Shown here piece by piece: positions 32,921 to 44,475 of a stretch of DNA of 64,000 nt; position 1 is the first letter of the stretch, and every line of letters begins with the position of its first letter. Location: contig NC_037682.1 in assembly GCF_003255815.1 (NCBI RefSeq), positions 7,748,209-7,812,208 on the forward strand. Reading direction: 5' to 3'. The notes under the pieces are model-generated. The model searched no databases. It was not told the origin of the DNA and saw only the letters and a list, made by a program, of their open reading frames with translations. The position numbers and the translations under genes were made by a program. This DNA comes from Theropithecus gelada (lineage: Eukaryota; Chordata; Mammalia; Primates; Cercopithecidae).

Positions 32921-33660
32921 CCTGGCCCCGGAGGGCAGCGCAGTAGGCTAAAAGACTGTGGTTTAATGAGGAAACTTTCCCACTGTGCTGTGACCGCTGG
33001 CCCTGGCTCCCTTTGGCCGGGTGGGGGTGCTGTCTGCCGCCGAGGGTCCTCAGCTGCTTTTTCAGGATCTCAGAAGATGGGAAGGCCCCAGCTCCAGAAG
33101 AAAATCTTAGAAAATCTTAATTCTAGTTAAATCTTAATTCCAATTTAATTTGGTTGAGTGAAACATTTTTGGAACTGTACTGTGAGCTAGGCACCAGGCT
33201 AGCTGCTCTCATGAAAAAACAGGCGCCCTGGAGCTGGACAGCCTTGATTATTCTTGAGTTTGCTACTTCCTGTGGGTCCTTCCCAGCCTCAGTTTTCTTA
33301 TCAGGAAAATAAGGGTTGATAATACCCCATGGGATTGTGGTGACAATTTAGTGGGCTGGAAGGAAGATGCCTGGAATATCGTAGGCAGAAAATGAAAGTT
33401 TCTTTCCAGCTCTCCTGGAGCAAGTTATCTCTACCAAGTTGACATAAAGGCGAGTTAGTTATGTCTGCCCCCATAGAGCTCAAGGCTGGATACATGACCC
33501 GCACTCACTAACCAGGGCCTGGGGAGAAGCAGGCCAGGAAGAGGGTCCCTGTCTTACTTTGGTCCTGGGTTGGGAACCAGGGAAGGCTTCCTCAGGGAGG
33601 GGGCAATGAAGAGGGGCTTTGAAGGAGGATAGCTTTTCGCATGTTGTATTTTATTCGCTT
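32921..33660. other. Unique sequence with MIR and L2 traces
   Basis: A GC-richer start (32925-33070) carries a few CpGs but no island. An L2-like reverse trace lies at 33500-33600 ('ggaaggcttcctcaggg'). No exon seen. Confidence 0.4.
33215..33375 (+). mobile_element. MIR remnant
   Basis: 'agcctcagttttcttatc', 'aataagggttgataatacc' and 'gaagatgcctggaat' follow MIR in forward order. Confidence 0.7.
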
Positions 33661-33957
33661 TTTGTTTGTTTATTTTTTGGAGACAGGGTCTCTCTCTGTC
33701 ACTCAGGATGGAGTGCAGTGGCATCTCTGCTTATTGCAACCTCTGCCTCCTGGGTTCAAGCAATTATCCTGCTTCAGCCTCCCGAGTCACTGGGACTACA
33801 GGTGCACGCCACCACATCCAGATAATTACTATATTTTTAGTAGAAATGGGGTTTTGCCATGTTGGCCAGGCTGGTGATGAACTCCCGGCCTCAGGTAATC
33901 TGCCTGCCTCGGCCTCCCAAAGTGCTAAGATTATAGGCGTGAGCCACTGCACCCCGA
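33661..33957 (-). mobile_element. Alu (S-type)
   Basis: 'ggagacagggtctctctctg' to 'gagccactgcaccccgac', complete but diverged. Confidence 0.88.
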
Positions 33958-34014
33958 CTTAGTCACCTTTTGAACAGATAATCAAGTACATGGTGCAAAT
34001 TCAAAAGGGTCAAG

Positions 34015-34309
34015 GCTGGGTGCGGTGGCTCATGTCTGTAATTCCAGCACTTTGGGATGCCTAGGCAGGTGGATCACCCGAGGTCAGGAGCTTGAGACCA
34101 GCCTGGCCAACATGGTGAAACCCCGTCTCTACTAAAAATACAAAAAAAAATCAGCCAGGCATGGTGGTGCGCGCCTGTTATCCCAGCTACTCTAGAGGCT
34201 GAGGCATGAGAATCACTTGAATCCGGGGGACAGAGGTTGCAGTGAGCCAAGATTGCGCCATTGCACTCCAGCCTGAGCGACAATGGTGAGACTCCATCTC
34301 AAAAAAAAA
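34015..34309 (+). mobile_element. Alu (S-type)
   Basis: 'aggctgggtgcggtggctc' to 'gagactccatctc' and an A-tail. Confidence 0.9.
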
Positions 34310-34843
34310 GGATCAGCAGTGAAAGAGAAACCTTTCCCAGAGGCAGCCACCGTTACCAGCTCCTGAAGTGTCATTCTAGAAGTACTCCATGTTTATGAGT
34401 GTATGTGCATATATATAGGTGGATGCTTCTCATCTAGGCAGATTTTCACAGCCTCCACATCGTGGTCCGTGGGGATCGGGGCCTCCTGCTAAGGTGTGGG
34501 TCAGGCTCCAGGTGTTATGTTCATGCTGCTTTCCTGTCTTGCGGTCAGGTTTGGCCATAGGCCCTCTCATCAGTAAGAGAGGCTTCATTTTCCTTTAGTT
34601 CCCCTTGAAGGGAGTGGGTGGCGCTGTCCATCCTCCTTGCCCCTCTGCTACTTTGGCATGCCCTCTCCCAGGGATTCCCTCTGTCTTTCTTCTTCGTTCC
34701 CACTTCCTCTTTCTTGTTTGTTCGCTCCCTTGTTTGGGTGCAGCATGTTGACAGCAGCTTCCTGACAAAGACCTTTGCCTTTTCTCTTTATTTTACTTTC
34801 ATACATCGTTGATAGTTTAGCTGGATAGAGAATTTCAGGTTGG
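34310..34843. other. Unique intronic sequence
   Basis: No exon or repeat recognised. Confidence 0.42.
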
Positions 34844-35142
34844 GGCCAGGCGCGATGGCTTATACCTGTAAGCCCAGCACTTTGGGAGGCTGAGGCAGGT
34901 GGATCACTTGAGGCCAGGAGTTCCAGACCATCTTGGCCAACATGGTGAAGCCCCATCCCTGCTGAAAATACAAAAATTAGCTGGGCGTGGTGGCGTGTCT
35001 GTAATCCCAGCTACTCGGAAGGCTGAGGCAGAAGGATTGCTTGAACCCAGGAGGTGGAGGTCGCAGTGAGCTGAGATTGCGCCACTGCACTCCAGACTGG
35101 GTGACAGAGCCAGACTCTGTCTCTGGAAAGAAAAAAAAAAAA
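34844..35142 (+). mobile_element. Alu (S-type)
   Basis: 'ggccaggcgcgatggctt' to 'gactctgtctctgg' and an A-tail. Perfect duplication 'agagaatttcaggttgg' on both sides. Confidence 0.92.
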
Positions 35143-35423
35143 GAGAGAGAATTTCAGGTTGGAAATAATTTTTCCTTGACAAGTTTGAAGGGTTGCTTTG
35201 CACTTTTCTAACTTCTGGAACTGCTGAGAAGTCCAAAACCTTTCTGATTTCTGATTCTTTTGTCTTTTTTTTCTTCTTACCCTCCCTTGGGAAAGCTTAC
35301 AGGATCTGAAATTTGACATGGTGGCTTGGTGTCAGCCCGTGTTCATCTGTTTCGTCAGGCTCTCAGCGAGTCCTTCCAGTGTGGAAACTCATGTCCTGTG
35401 CTGGGAGTTTCTTGAAATATTTC

Positions 35424-35731
35424 TTTTTTTTTTTTTTTTTTTTTTTTTTTTGAGACGGAGTCTTCACTTTGTCGCCCAGGCTGGAGTGCAGTGGCACCAT
35501 CTCGGCTCACTGCAAGCTCCGCCTCCCGGGTTCGCGCCATTCTCCTGCCTCAGCCTCCCGAGTAGCTGGGACTACAGGCGCCCGCCACCGCGCCCGGCTA
35601 ATTTTTTGTATTTTAGTAGAGACGGGGTTTCACCGTGTTAGCCAGGATGGTCTCGATCTCCTGACCTCGTGATCCGCCCGCCTCAGCCTCCCAAAGTGCA
35701 GGGATTACAGGCGTGAGCCACCGCGCCCGGC
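35424..35731 (-). mobile_element. AluY
   Basis: T-run of about 27, 'gagacggagtcttcac' to 'accgcgcccggc', with little decay. Duplication 'gaaatatttctttt' on both sides. Human-like 'ccatctcggctcactgc' is present, so it is not the monkey-specific type. Confidence 0.93.
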
Positions 35732-36500
35732 GAAATATTTCTTTTCTTGCTGTTTGTTTTTTACTGTTCTGTCTTTTTGAAACTCCTATTTAGTTTTTGG
35801 ATCTCTTGGACTGATCCTCTAATTTTTTTCCCTTTCTTGCCTATTTTCCATCTCTTTGTCTTTTTTCTTCAGTTTCTAGAAGATTTCCTTTCATCTTTCA
35901 ACCCTTCTATTGCTTTGTCTTGTTATACTTTTTAATTTCCAAGAGTTTTTTTTGCTCCCCAAATGGTTCTTTAAAAATGTGTGTAGCATCCTGTGTTTTC
36001 ACTGATGTAATCTTTTCTTATTTCTGTAAGGATGTGAATGCCATGTTTGTTTCTTTAAGTTTTCTTCTCCCTGCATAGTTTCCTCCAAATTGCTTTTCTC
36101 TGCTCCTTCTTCTGGTCTCCATCTTCTTTGAATGAATCTGCCCGGGGACCTTTGGTTACCTGCTCATAATTATTAGGAGGGGTCTAAAATGCTGCCTGGG
36201 AGCTGGAGCAGGTGGGGGTCCAGTTCTGAGTGTACCAGTAGGTAATCTGGGCAGGCCGTTTGTTGGGGAATCTCAGTGTCAACATCTGGGAGCTCAGTTG
36301 GGGAAGGGGATAGCATGCAAAGAGTCACTTAACCTGCCACCCCCATTTTTGGCAAGGTCCCCAGGCCCTCAACTGTGCCTTGAATTTCCCAGTCGAGAGA
36401 CCCCACACTTTTCCCCCGCCAGAAAGTAAACCTCTGTTCTTCCAGGGCTGGAGAGGGGAGGTCTCTGGCATGAGATGGGCGAGGTAGGGGTCTGACTGCT
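35732..36500. other. Unique AT/pyrimidine-rich sequence
   Basis: 35732-36130 is T-rich, with resemblance to old reverse L1-like text but no firm match. The rest is unrecognised. Confidence 0.35.
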
Positions 36501-36799
36501 TTTTTTTTTTCCCCTGAGACAGAGTTGTAACTCTTGTCACCCAGGCTGGAGTGCAATGGCACGATCTCGGCTCACTGCAACCTCTGCTTCCCGGGTTCAA
36601 GTGATTCTTCTGCCTCAGCATCCTGAGTAGCTGGGATTACAGGTGCATGCCACAACACCTGGCTAATTTTTGTATTTTTAGTAAAGACTGGGTTTCACCC
36701 TGTTGGCCAGGCTGGTCTCGAACTCCTGACCTCAGGTGATCCACCCACCTCGGCCTCCCAAAGTGTTGGGATTACAGGCGTGAGCCACTGCACCCATCC
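36501..36799 (-). mobile_element. Alu (S-type)
   Basis: T-run, 'gagacagagttgtaactc' to 'gagccactgcacccatcc'. Perfect duplication 'ctgactgcttttt'. Confidence 0.92.
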
Positions 36800-38677
36800 C
36801 TGACTGCTTTTTGAAAGCTTTCAGCCTGCCCTCTTCATACGCGTCAGCTGTCAGCTCGTTCAGCCCATTGTAGGGGTGGGGGGACCTGGAGCTGCAGTTC
36901 CCTGGCCTTTGGAGGACTCCTGGTGGATGATGGGAACCCAGGTGTTCTCAGCTTGCTCCAGACCCAGGCTGTGAGGTCAGCTGACCCGAGCTACGTTCCA
37001 GCTTCTGCAATCATATTGCTGTTGTCTTCTCTCCTGTTCTGCCCTTGGGGGTTCATAGCTTTAAAAAAAAATCTATTTGCTGAAGTCTTAGTGGGATTTC
37101 ATAAGGGAGTGAGAAAAATTAGATGCATACCTGAGACAGGAGCAAGACTTGCATGGGCAAAATCTGGGACAGGAAGGGTGTTCTCATGGTAGAGGGAGTA
37201 CTCTGAGGGAGAGGGGCAGGTGCTAGGATTTCTGAGAACAAAGAGGAGGCAGCTGGGCTGCAGCTGGAGGATCCGGGAGGCTGGGGCATGGGGGGATAAG
37301 GCTGAACAGGCAGGGTGCACTAATTTTGGGGAAGGTCCCCAAGGAGACTTGAGTTTCCCACCTGCGGACAGTGGGGAGTCAGAGAATTACCCCAGTTTTC
37401 AGGAAGAGTGCCGTCGTGCCTGTATTTGGGGATGCTAGCTATCCCTAGTACCTGGTGTGGGTTGGTAGCTAGAGCTGTGGTAATGAATAGGAGGTTTTTA
37501 CAATAGTTAAATAGTAAGAAGAGGACATTTCAGGGTCCTCTGATTAGAAATGAAAAGAGGGAAGGATGTGAGGGAACAAAGAGGTAAAACTGGCCAGATG
37601 TCTTGACCAGATGGTAGGTGAGGGAGGGGAAGAGCTAAAGATGACCCTAAGCTTAACCCTTAGTGACCAGGGAGAGGGTGGTGAGGAAGGAAGGAGGAGG
37701 TGTCTGGTTGGGTTTGGTATATATGTGCAGTTTGGGAGGGGGAGTGAGGAGGTGGAGGCGGGGGCTAAGTTCTGCTGTAGAATAGGCATTTGCCGTGTCC
37801 ACCAAAAAGCATGATTTTACACCCCCACGCCTCAACCTCCAAGTGCCTGTGTTGATGGAGAGAGAGAAAGAAGGTGTTGAGAGCAGGAGTAAGGAAATCA
37901 GTCCCTTAGAAGACAAAAGAATAATTTTCCAGTTGTTAAATGAGATTCTCAAAAGAAGTTTTATGTTGATGCCCTCATGGATTAATTCATGTTGCAGAAT
38001 GCCATTGGAACTACCTTAGGACACTGATCGAGTGCCTGTTCGCTGTCTTCCTTAGCTCATCCTCATGTTTCAATCAAATTTAGCACTTGACACCAGGCCC
38101 ATAAAAAAGAAAAAAGGCTTCTTTATTTGGGTTCCATAGGCAAAAGGGAGAGTGGAGAAGGGACTCCGTCTACTTTGCTCCCCTCACTCCCTGTCTCCGG
38201 TCCCTTCTGGGATATGCGTGCCACCTGCTGCTCTGTCAGGGGTGGTTCTTAGGGAAGTGAGGAAAGGGCCTCGATTGTAGTGTTTGCCAATTTCTGTGGC
38301 ATAAATATGCCCACTGTGGCCGGTGTCGGGCTACCAACGTGATGTCACAGCACAGAGCTGGAGTCAGGCAAGCCCGTGGAGGTGAGCCATGCCCTGGGGT
38401 CACAGTCTGGGTTCTCGCTGACATGGTGCGGCTGGACAGCAGAACCTCATCTTTCAAGTCATCTGACTTGTTCTAAGGGTCTGTCAGGGTTGAGTCGTGC
38501 TGCCAAGTAGCATCTTAGCAAACAAGGTATCTCCATTGCAGCAGCCCCAGCCCTTCAACCTGGGCTTCTGTTGCCTTCTAATTCTTCCTTCTCTGCCTCC
38601 CCTCCACACACCCCCACATCATCATCAGCAGATCCAACATAAATACTAAACACTCACAGTTAATACTAAAAGCTAAC
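36800..38677. other. Alu-free unique block (1.9 kb)
   Basis: Nothing recognised apart from weak L2-like purine-rich text near 37560-37700. No exon with known homology. Confidence 0.42.
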
Positions 38678-38973
38678 TTTTTTTTTTTTTTTTTTTTTTT
38701 AGATGGAGTCTTGCTCTGTCACCCAGGCTAGAATGCAGTGGTGTCATCTTGGCTCACTGCAACCTCTGCCTCCCGGGTTCAAGCGATTCTCCTGCCTCAG
38801 CCTCCTGAGTAGCTGGGATTATAGGCGAGTGCCCGGCTAATGTTTTTGTATTTTTAGTAGAGACGGGGTTTCACCATCTTAGCCAGGCTAGTCTCAAACT
38901 CCTGACCTCATGATCCACCCACCTTGGCCTCCCAAAGTGCTGGGACTACAGGCATGAGCCACTGTGCCCGACC
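38678..38973 (-). mobile_element. Alu (S-type)
   Basis: T-run, 'agatggagtcttgctctg' to 'cactgtgcccgacc', with a short loss around 'ataggcgagtgcccggc'. Duplication is 'aaagctaac' and 'aaagccaac'. Confidence 0.9.
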
Positions 38974-38984
38974 AAAGCCAACAT

Positions 38985-39490
38985 TTATAATAAAGGCTGC
39001 TTATGTGTGAGGCACTATTCTAAGAACTTCACATGCATCAACTCATTTGATCTTTGTAATAACTCTATGAGGCAATTATTTTCGTTATCTCTGATTTTAT
39101 TTTATTTTTGAGATAAGGTCTCGTTCTATTACCCAGGATGGATACAGTGGCATGATCATAGTTCACTGTAGCCTCGACCTCCTGGACTCAAACGATGCTC
39201 CCACCTCAACACCCCGAGTAGCTGTTATAGTAGGTGTTACACAGGCATGCACCATCATGCCTGGATAATTTTTAAACTTTTTGTAGAAATGGGGTCTCAC
39301 TGTGTTATCCAGGCTGTTCTTGAACTCCTGGCATCAAGCAATCCTCCCACCTTGGCCTCCCAAAGTGCTGGGATTACAGGCATAAGCCACCATGCCCGGC
39401 TGGTTATCTCTGATTTTGCTGAGGAAATTGAAGCCCAAAGGTTAAGCGACTTACCCAGAGTCGGTGGAAGCCTGATGTGAATCCAGGAAG
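38985..39490 (-). mobile_element. MIR split by AluJ
   Basis: Left half 38985-39095: 'gaggcactattctaagaac', 'caactcatttgatctttg'. Right half 39401-39490: 'gaggaaattgaagcccaaag', 'cgacttacccagagtcgg'. The two halves join across the Alu in the correct MIR order. Confidence 0.75.
39096..39400 (-). mobile_element. AluJ inserted in MIR
   Basis: 'gagataaggtctcgttc' to 'ccatgcccggctgg'. Duplication 'gttatctctgatttt' comes from the MIR itself. Confidence 0.88.
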
Positions 39491-39780
39491 TTTGGGCCCT
39501 GGGGCGCAGCCGTTTCCCCTGCCCTGTTACAGCAACATCTGGGATTCTCTTCATGTTTCTTTTCTCCTAAGGCCCAGTCAGGGCCTCAATGCTGCTGGCT
39601 CCTTAGGGTCACCAGATGAAATACAGGATGCCAGTTCAATTGCAATTTCAAATAAGCAACAGATAATTTTGTACTAGAAGTATGCCCCGAATGTTGTATG
39701 GGATATACTTAAACTTTTTTGCTCTTTATCTGAAATTCAGATTTTAACTGAGTGCTTTGCGTGTTAATTTGCTAAGTCTG

Positions 39781-40047
39781 GCAAGTGTGGGGGCTCATGC
39801 TTGCAATCCCAGCACTTTGGGAGGCTGAGGCAGGAGGAACACTTGAGCCCAGAGTTTGAGTCAAGCCTGGACAACATAGTGAGATCCCCATCTCTACAAA
39901 AAAATTAAAAAATTAGCTGGGCTACTAGAGAGGCTGAGGTGGGAGGATCACTTGAGCCTGGGAGGTCCAGGCTGCAGTGAGCTCTGATCATGCCACTGCA
40001 ATCTAGCCTGGGCGACAGAGCAAGACCCTGTCTCCAAAAAAAAAAAA
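39781..40047 (+). mobile_element. AluJ
   Basis: 'caagtgtgggggctcatgc' to 'agaccctgtctcc' and an A-tail. The middle linker region is shortened. Confidence 0.85.
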
Positions 40048-40197
40048 GTAAATTTGTTCATCTCTCAGCGCTTGGCCCCATAGCCTTGTCTTACTTGGGA
40101 AGAGTCAGGGGGATGGGAGGAGGTTGAAGCAATACCCTTGCTGCTCTTTTTTCCCTGGCCAGGCACCCTGAGGGCTCAAAATCTCTGATTCATGGTA

Positions 40198-40237
40198 TAT
40201 TTTATTTTATTTTATTTTATTTTATTTTATTTTATTT
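40198..40237. repeat. (TTTTA)n microsatellite
   Basis: About eight TTTTA units forming the outer tail of the following minus-strand Alu. Confidence 0.92.
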
Positions 40238-40515
40238 TTTTTTTTTGAGACGGAGTCTCGCTCTGTCGCCCAGGCTGGAGTGCAGTGGCCGGATCTCAGC
40301 TCACTGCAAGCTCCGCCTCCCGGGTTCCCGCCATTCTCCTGCCTCAGCCTCCCGAGTAGCTGGGACTACAGGCGCCCACAACCGCGCCCGGCTAATTTTT
40401 TGTATTTTTAGTAGAGACGAGGTTTCACCGTGGTCTCGATCTCCTGACCTTGTGATCCGCCCGCCTCGGCCTCCCAAAGTGCTGGGATTACAGGCGTGAG
40501 CCACCGCGCCCGGCC
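40238..40515 (-). mobile_element. AluYR-type (Old World monkey)
   Basis: 'ccggatctcagctcactgc' is present, with little decay. A small deletion sits at 'caccgtggtctcgatctcc', where 'gttagccaggat' is lost. Duplication 'catggtatatttta' flanks the element plus its TTTTA tail. Confidence 0.88.
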
Positions 40516-41339
40516 ATGGTATATTTTAAATAAAAACATCCTTAATATCTAAACCCCAAATGTTTCTAACTTTTGCTTTTTTCCTCTAAAGAAAGAATGT
40601 TAGAAGAGCGTTATGTAGGAACATGCCAAAATACAGACTGAAAACTGCTGCGTGTCTCTTCTCCAAGGTTAGCTAATCACAGCAGAAATTCATGAAATCT
40701 CTTATAGACTCAGTCTAACATGTTGCCATTCCAGAAGAATCTCTTGATTCAGAAGACTGAATTCTTATACAACTCCCTCAGAGGGAAATGGCACTGCTTT
40801 TTCTTATCCGTATCTTTTGCTATCAGGCTGGTCAGACATCCTTCTTAAATTTCAATCTCTGTCATCCCTGATGCAGCTTGCACTCATTATTCCCATCCTC
40901 GGAGCAGCTGTGGCAAATGAGTACTTTGGATGTCAGTAGGAAGTCTTGTCTATACAGGCTGACCTGCCTGGACTGTTGCTTTGCCCTTTTGGTTGTGCCT
41001 TCTGGAATGTGATGTCTGTGCTTGTCAGCCTCGATGAGTTACAGTGAAAAAGCTCTTAGTCATCCCAGGCCCTGGCTGAGTCAGTGCATTGGGTGACACC
41101 TGTGGCCAAGCACTGGCTGTTTTACAACTGAGACTGTCCCGGAACTCCTAGTCTCTCTGTTCTGAGAGGAAGTGTTATTCCTCTAGTTCAAGGCCAGTCT
41201 TTCACCTGAGCCTCGCAGCCTTGTTCCCGGACTCACCCCACCTTTTATTCTCACCCTTCCTTTTTCAAGTTGTCATTCCCTCTCAATTCCTTCCCCTTCC
41301 TCTTCCTATAACTTGCTAAACATCCTCCCAGGTGTCTGC
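40516..41339. other. Unique intronic sequence
   Basis: No exon or repeat recognised. Confidence 0.42.
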
Positions 41340-41684
41340 CATGGGTATAATAGAGAATGGATTCATGCCTAGAATACATAAAGATTTATTCCAGCAGAAA
41401 AGTGGGCAAATGATGTGAACAGGCAATTCACAAAAGGAAAAACCTAAAAATATGTCCACAATCATAAGAAAATAGCCAACTTCAGGAATAATCAGGGAAC
41501 TGAAAATTAAAATGATACCATTTTATACTTACAAGGTTGACAGAAATCAAAGTCTAACAATATAAGAGTTGGTACAGATGTGGGGAAATAGACATTCTGT
41601 TGTATTTCTAGTGGCTGTGTAAATTATTAGGATAACTACCTTGGAGACTTATTTGGCAATATTGATACTAAAAACTTGCCTATT

Positions 41685-41973
41685 GGCCAGGTGTGGTGGC
41701 TCATGCCCATAATCCCAGCACTTTGGGAGGCCGAGGTGGGCAGATCACTTGAGGTCGGAAGTTTGCCAACAGCCTGACCAGCATGGTGAAACCCCGTCTC
41801 TACTAAAAATACAAAAGTCGCCAGGCGTGTTGGCGCATGCCTGTAATCCCAGCTACTTGGGAGGCTGAGTCTGGAGAATGGCTTGAACCCGGGAGGTGGA
41901 GGTTGTGGTGAGCTGAGATCGCACCATTGCACTCCAGCCTGGGCAACAAAACAAAACAAAACAAAAAAACAAA
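41685..41973 (+). mobile_element. Alu (S-type) in L1M
   Basis: 'ggccaggtgtggtggctc' to 'ccagcctgggcaac' and an (AAAAC)n tail. Confidence 0.88.
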
Positions 41974-42290
41974 CTTGCGCAGTGGCTCATGCCTATAATC
42001 CCAGCACTTTGGAAGGCCGAGGTGGGCAGATCACCTGAAGTCAGGAGGTCAAGACCAGCCTGGCCAACATGGTGAAACCCTGTCTGTACTAAAAATGCAA
42101 AAAAAAATTAGCCGGGCATGGTGGTCCATGCCTGTAATCCCAGCTACTCAGGAGGCTGAGGCAGGAGAATCACTTGAACCTGGGAGGCGGAGGTTGCAGT
42201 GAGCCGAGATTGCGCCACTGTGCTCAAGCTTGGGCGACAGAGCGAGACTCTGAAAACAAAAACAAACAACAAACAAACAAACAAAAAACC
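41974..42290 (+). mobile_element. Second Alu in tandem, missing its first bases
   Basis: Starts at 'gcagtggctcatgcc', directly after 'aaacttgc', a copy of the L1 target that precedes the first Alu. Ends with a (CAAA)n tail. The outer L1 target 'gcctattg' recurs right of it. Confidence 0.85.
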
Positions 42291-42539
42291 CATGCCTATT
42301 GTCTGATGCAGCAATTCCAATTCTAGGTATATGTCCTAGAGAAATTTCTGCACATTTTCTATATGGGGTCAAGGTTATTCATTTTTTAACACTTTTAATT
42401 GACTGACTGCTTTTAAATATACACAAAAATAGAGCAAATAGTATAATGAACTCCATGTACCTGTCGCCCAACTTCAACAATGATCATTTTGCCAGCCTGT
42501 ACAATACAGTTCTTAATTGGTAAAAATTGGAAACAACTG

Positions 42540-42856
42540 CCGGGGGAGGTGACTCATGCCTGTAATCCCAGCACTTTGGGAGACTGAGGCAGGTGGATCA
42601 CCTGAGGTTGGGAGTGGAGTTCAAGATCAGCCTGACCAACATGGAGAAACCCCATCTCTACAAAAATACAAAATTAGCTGGGCGTGATGGTGCATGCCTG
42701 TAGTTCCAGCTACTCGGGAGGCTGAGGCAGGAGAATCACTTGAGCCCAGGAGGCAGAGGTTGCAGTGAGCCGAGATCACACCATTGCACTCCAGCCCGGG
42801 CAACAAGAGCGAAACTCCATCTCAAAAAAAACAAAAAACAAAAAACAAACAAAAAA
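42540..42856 (+). mobile_element. Alu (S-type) in L1M
   Basis: 'gccgggggaggtgactc' to 'gaaactccatctc' and an (AAAAAC)n tail. Duplication is 'ttggaaacaa' and 'atggaaacaa'. Confidence 0.9.
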
Positions 42857-42880
42857 TGGAAACAATCTATTTGTCGCTGC

Positions 42881-43212
42881 CTTAGTCTGGGCTGCTATAA
42901 CACAATACCATAGGTTCGTTAAACAGCAGAAATGCATTTCTCACAGTTCTAAAGACCGGCAAGTGCAAGATCAAGTGTCAGCAGATTCGGTGTCTGGTGA
43001 GAGCCCACTGCCCGGTTCATAGATCCCTGTGTTCTCATGGGCGAAGGGGAAACAGAGTTGTCTGATCTCTTCTGTGAGGGTTCTAATCCCATACAGGAAG
43101 GCTCTGCGCCCAGCCCCTAATCTTCTCCCTGAGGCCCCACCTTCTGACACTGCCACATTGGTTAGGGTTTCAACATAGGAGTTTCGTGGGGACACAACCA
43201 TTCAGGCAGTAG
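42881..43212 (-). mobile_element. MLT1-type LTR (ERVL-MaLR)
   Basis: 'cttagtctgggctgctataa', 'cacagttctaaagaccgg', 'gtgtctggtgagagccc', 'ggccccaccttctgacac' and 'ggtttcaacataggag' follow the reverse of an MLT1 LTR. LTR sequence only, with no retroviral gene. Confidence 0.75.
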
Positions 43213-43570
43213 CAGTCCCTCATTCGGCATGGACAAATTACGATATGTCTAATACAACATTGTGTAGTCATGCATGAGGTAGGTCTGTTGTATCAACTTG
43301 GAGAGATTTCAAATATATGTTGGGTAAAAAAGCAAGTTAAAATGATTGTATCATTTATGAAAGAAATTAAAACATATGGTTATGGGCCCACAAATACCCA
43401 GGTGAAATCAACAAAGGGGAAGCAGTAAGTCTGCATTGTGGGCCCCCTGGGAGAAAAGGAGAAAAGGACCCGGAATGGGATTAGGAAGAACCACAAAGGA
43501 ACTGTAGCTGTTTGCAGAGTGTGGTTTTCCATTTTGTTAACTTTTATTTTTATCAAAATAATACATGTGA
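43213..43570. other. Unique sequence with weak L1-like text
   Basis: 'acgatatgtctaatacaac' and 'tgcatgaggtaggtctg' may be old L1 3' text. Not secure. No exon. Confidence 0.3.
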
Positions 43571-43892
43571 GGCTGGGCGCGATAGCTCATGCCTGTAATC
43601 CTAGCACTTTGGGATGCCAAGGTAGGCGGATCACTTGAGGTCAGGAGTTGGAGACCAACCTGGCCAACATAGTGAAACCCCCATCTCTACTAAAAATACA
43701 AAAATACTAGCCGAACGTGGTGGCAGGTACCTGTAATCCCAGCTACTTAGGAGGCTGAGGCGGGAGATTTGCTTGAACCTGGGAGGCGGAGATTGCAGTG
43801 AGCCGAGATCACGCCACTGCACTCCAGCCTGGGCGACAGAGTGAGACTCTCTCAAAAAAAAAATAAATAAATAAATAATAATAATAATAATA
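43571..43892 (+). mobile_element. Alu (S-type)
   Basis: 'ggctgggcgcgatagctc' to 'gagtgagactctctc', with an (AAAT)n/(AAT)n tail. Duplication 'ataatacatgtg' on both sides. Confidence 0.9.
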
Positions 43893-44173
43893 ATACATGT
43901 GGACATGTCTGAAAGTCAGATTGTGCCCTGAGGCTCATTTGCCCCCACCACCCCGTCCCACTGCCCTCCCCATGAGTGCCTCCCAGAGGCTGCCCTGTGA
44001 CTCCTGTTCCCAACGGCATCACTCTGTTTAGTGGTCTCCTTTGATGAAAGGTTGAGCTCATTTTTACTGCCCTCCCCACCTCAAACCCTGCCCCACACAT
44101 GTACCCGCTTTCCCTCCCTTCACCCTGCATGGTTATATAGAACCACTTGTAAGTACATTTTCAGATTTTGCAT

Positions 44174-44475
44174 TTTTGTTTTGTTTTGTTTTTCAAGACG
44201 GAGTCTCACTCTGTCGCCCAGGCTGGAATGCGGTGTCGCGATCTTGGCTCTCAGCAACCTCCGCCTCCTGGGTTCAAGCGATTCTCCTGCCTCAGCGTCC
44301 TGAGTAGCTAGGATTACAGGCATGCACCCCCACGCCTGGCTAATTTTTGTATTTTTAGTAGAGATGGGTTTCACCATGTTGGTCAGGCTGGTCTCGAACT
44401 CCTGACCTCAGGTGATATGCCCACCTCGGCCTCCCAGACTGCTGGGATTACAGACATGAGCCACCATGCCCGGCC
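44174..44475 (-). mobile_element. Alu (S-type)
   Basis: (GTTTT)n tail, 'caagacggagtctcactc' to 'ccatgcccggcc'. Duplication is 'agattttgcatt' and 'agattttacatt'. Confidence 0.9.

Larger units (their letters stand above)
41340..42875 (+). mobile_element. L1M fragment split by three Alus
   Basis: 'tgaacaggcaattcacaaaa', 'gggaactgaaaattaaaatg' and 'ggtacagatgtggggaaat', then 'tgatgcagcaattccaattc' and 'attggtaaaaattggaaac', follow old L1 ORF2-to-3' order. The pieces are 41340-41684, 42291-42539 and 42857-42875. An unrelated or recombined old-L1 stretch at 42377-42500 is included. Confidence 0.72.
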
